64,000 nucleotides of DNA from Rhynchopus sp. YZ270_cl-10 (lineage: Eukaryota > Euglenozoa > Diplonemea > Diplonemida > Diplonemidae). Location of the stretch: positions 930,001 to 994,000 of the forward strand of contig OZ037899.1 of assembly GCA_964035575.1 (NCBI GenBank). Direction: 5' to 3'. Positions 61,476-64,000 of the stretch are shown here, piece by piece. Each line of letters begins with the position of its first letter. The stretch's first letter is position 1. Both the position numbers and the translations under genes were made by a program. The notes under the pieces are model-generated. The model searched no databases. It saw nothing but the letters and a program-made list of their open reading frames with translations, and was not told the origin of the DNA.

Positions 61476-63207
61476 CAGGCCAAAAAAAAGGTCGAAAACC
61501 ACTTTTTTTGTCAGTTTCGTGACATCCCAGCCAGTTGCGGCCCCGGTCTGTAAAATCTGTACCTCTGTATGCCTACAACATAGAGAAGCCCCCTGGTAAA
61601 AAAAAAAAAAAACACACAAATTGTCAGGATCTTGAAAAATCCTGAAGAAAAAAAACACAAAGTGTCAGGATTTCCAGGAATCCTGAAAAAACACAAAAAT
61701 CTTCCTTAAGATCTTTATGGTACCGTGAGTAATACAACACAAATGAGAAACAAACGCAAAAAGAAAGAACAACAGAAGACAACAAAGAAAGTGCACACGT
61801 GGCTTCTGCCACCTCTACGCACCTTTTTCTGTCGGCTCTCCCACCTCCTTTTCCGCTCCCCTCCCACATACCCAGTTTTATTTTATTTACCTTTTTCGAC
61901 ACACACCCCTCCTCCTTTCCCTTTTTCCACTTTCCACTTTCCCTTTCCTTTTGCTTTCTCTACTCTACACACATTGTAACTCTGATAGGAACTGATGTAC
62001 ATGGGTCTGCGAGGACCGTGTCATCGTTCCAGACATTGTGCTCCCCATTCCCCTTCCCCTCTCCCCCCTTACATTTTCTCCAAATGTTTTTTTTTTTTCG
62101 ATGGTTTTCCTTTTGCGAAGGGCACAGTCGTAGAGGTTCGCAGGTTATTCAGCTTCTTTCAAGAATGAATAAAGCACGAGAGGCTTAAGTTCATTTAATG
62201 GTGCTTTCGGAAGTCGGTCAACGACCTGGCAGCGACCTGTCAATATCGACCCCTCCCGAGCACCATTTAAGCTTTTTTTTTTCGATTTTCCTTTTTATGG
62301 GGTGTTTCTTTGTGTCTTTTTTGCACCAAACAAACACCCAAAAGCAGGCCGATTCTGCAACACAAACTAAGTGTCCAGAGTTTTGAGGGTTTTCACTACA
62401 CTGAATGTGCGAAGTTGAGGGCGTGGGGTGCGGGGGCGAGTTTTTTTTTTTTTTAATCACCTTCCACCCTGACACTCTCATTTACGAGGCTTTTTGATTC
62501 TATCTAGGTAGCGTACAGGGCTCTCTACAGCTTCAAACAGTTTTTTTTTTCCCTTCATTTTTCATGCTTTTTGTACACATTCTCTGTCAGAGCATAGCAT
62601 TTTGTTGCAAAACGGAGTGCTGGGTAGTGTGCTGTGCAGGTGAAAGTGAAATGTGTATTTTTTTTTTTTTTTTTTTTTTTTTGTGAGGGTTATCTTCGTG
62701 CATCCCCAAGGTGTGGTCAAAGCAAGAAAATGGGTGGCGGGGGTTAGTCGCTTTCCTTTTCTGCAGAAGGCCTATCAAAACAAGGTGTGCTAAATTTTTT
62801 TTTTGTGTAAATTTAATATTTTCCTCTTCTCCTTCTCCTTCTCCACCCATACCCACCTTTCAAAAGATTTGGAAAAAAGTTGCTTTTTACTGGTTTTATA
62901 CCTCCTCCCATTACACAATATAACCCACACACTCCTGACACCATTTTTAAAAAACAAAACAAAATGTCTTCCTCTTGTCCCAAAAGTGGTTCCTTTTTGT
63001 TACGGATAACATCATTGACAGGTGTGCAGGCACATCTTTCAATAATGTTCTCACAAAAAAAAAAGGTGTACAAAGGTAGATCGTTCTCTTCACAAATATT
63101 TTTTTCTCCCTCTCCCTCTCCCTATTCAGGGGAAAAAAAAAAACGATGTCTTTGTGTCCGTAAGGTACAAACCCTCATTCTTTTTTTTTCGAATGCCTTT
63201 TTGCGGA

Positions 63208-63256
63208 GTGCCAGTGCCTGCACCCCAGAGGCGTTTGCACTATCAACTTCGCTTTC
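63208..63256 (+). repeat. Dispersed repeat C
   Basis: CGGAGTGCCAGTGCCTGCAC then CCCAGAGGCGTTTGCACTAT and CAACTTCGC. Confidence 0.7.
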
Positions 63257-63539
63257 TTCTCGGGGGTTGGTGCACTTTGTCATTGGTGTTCCTCCATTAC
63301 CTTCATCCCTTTTTTTAAAAAGGAAATCTATTTTTTGTTCACAGCGTCGTTTTGTTATTACTTTGTAACACAAGTTGTGTTAAGGAGCTTTCTTCGTGTT
63401 TCTTCTGAAACTCTCTATGGCCCACAAAAAAAACACACACACATCCACCTCTAAAAAGATAGATCAAGAACAACTACTCGGATACGAAACACGCTTTTTT
63501 TTATTTCTTTTCAGTGCCTTTCATCCGCAGATAAACGGT

Positions 63540-63630
63540 GAGGTGTTAGCACTTTCAACTTCTCTTTTTTTGGGGGTCAGTTGCTTTGCGTCCCAGAGGC
63601 GTTTGTAACTGTCAACTCCACTTTTCTTTC
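63540..63630 (+). repeat. Dispersed repeat C, two overlapping parts
   Basis: AGGTGTTAGCACTTTCAACT, then TTGCGTCCCAGAGGCGTTTG and TAACTGTCAACTCCACTTTT, as if two repeat ends were fused. Confidence 0.55.
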
Positions 63631-63745
63631 CCCCTCCCACCTTTTATTTCATCAATACACAAACCCCTCCCCACGAAAAAAAACACAATAAATAATCCCT
63701 CCCCCACTCCCCCCCCATTCCCACTACACAAAAACAAAAAAAAAT

Positions 63746-63794
63746 CAGTGGAGCACACTCTAGGGTGGCTACACTAATACAACCAAGTTTTCAA
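63746..63794 (+). repeat. Dispersed repeat G
   Basis: AGTGGAGCACACTCTAGGGT then GGCTACACTAATACAACCAA; near-identical to 35489-35536. Confidence 0.8.
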
Positions 63795-64000
63795 AAAAAA
63801 AAAAAAACCCACCCCCCAAAAAAAAAAAAAACAACAAAAAAACACTAAAAACAATGACACCCCCTCTCTCCCATTTTTTTTCTTCTTTCTTTTCTCGCTT
63901 TTGGAAAGCAAAGCATCATGCTGAAGTAAGTTTCACCTTGAACGTCCTCAAAGTCCTCATCAAAACTGATAAATGGTGTAGATCAGTTGTCTCATGTCTT

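Larger units (their letters stand above)
61032..61727. mobile_element. 696-bp element with CACGGTACCA ends and 6-bp target duplication
   Basis: Left end CACGGTACCAGAAAGTTCTT and, inverted, CACGGTACCATAAAGATCTT; the match continues with AA(A/G)GAAGATTTTT. Both sides are flanked by AGTAAT (61026-61031 and 61728-61733). Sub-terminal AAGATCCTGACAATT words also recur in inverted form. The core holds a (TACAG)n array and a unit related to the inner hAT element. No coding capacity. Confidence 0.85.
60923..64000. other. 3-kb spacer downstream of the giant gene
   Basis: No gene seen to the end of the window. Contains the 696-bp element (61032-61727), a weak repeat B near 62165-62200, repeat C copies (63208-63256 and 63540-63630), repeat G (63746-63794) and long A/T and CT runs. 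Confidence 0.6.

Noticed and set aside
61146-61658. Frames with Thr-Val-Gln-Tyr-Ser or Cys-Thr-Val-Leu-Tyr repeats on both strands
   Set aside because: Translation of the TACAG microsatellite, not a gene.

Overview
This 64 kb window is nuclear DNA from a eukaryotic microbe, most likely a flagellated protist. Genes are interrupted by GT-AG spliceosomal introns. The recognisable proteins are eukaryote-specific: an AP-1/AP-2 beta-adaptin, a DCAF1/VprBP homologue, an RTRAF (C14orf166/hCLE) homologue, a four-domain voltage-gated cation channel, a MORN-repeat protein and a ropporin-like RIIa protein of the flagellar type. Coding DNA is clearly richer in G+C than the spacers, which are full of A and T homopolymer runs, microsatellites and short dispersed repeats. 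I cannot place the organism in a supergroup from this sequence alone.

Eleven protein-coding genes are supported and all lie on the + strand. In order they are beta-adaptin (974-4797), a coiled-coil Bfr1-like protein (6544-9484), a small secreted cysteine-rich protein (10929-11705), a ropporin-like RIIa protein (12332-13354), a divergent cyclophilin (14028-15087), a MORN-repeat protein (15486-17111), RTRAF (18563-19447), a 2887-residue four-domain channel (21133-29796), a RING protein with KEG/HERC2-like repeats and zinc ribbons (36265-38532), DCAF1 (40947-45588) and a 4731-residue surface protein (46727-60922). Thirteen introns could be placed. All begin GTAT and twelve of them begin GTATG.

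Functionally this is a set of unrelated housekeeping and cell-surface genes, not an operon-like pathway: clathrin-adaptor trafficking, RNA handling (RTRAF, Bfr1-like), ubiquitin ligases (DCAF1 as a CUL4-DDB1 receptor, and the RING protein), flagellar or cytoskeletal proteins (RIIa, MORN), electrical or calcium signalling (channel) and surface display (the giant protein and possibly the small secreted protein).

The spacers are dominated by small non-autonomous mobile elements. The clearest is a nested pair of hAT-like elements (31042-32752 containing 31120-31977), each with CAGGG termini and a perfect 8-bp target duplication. There is also a 493-bp CGCG-rich foldback inside the last beta-adaptin intron, a 696-bp element with 6-bp duplications at 61032-61727, a 184-bp foldback at 38984-39167, a 930-bp inverted-repeat element at 39385-40314 and a hAT-like MITE at 20792-20953. 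Several families of short modular repeats (called A to G here) recur through spacers and introns. The most novel items are the giant surface protein with two different cysteine-module families, the channel with a duplicated motif in its I-II linker, the repeat/zinc-ribbon RING protein and the modular repeats. No rRNA, tRNA or CRISPR array was recognised.
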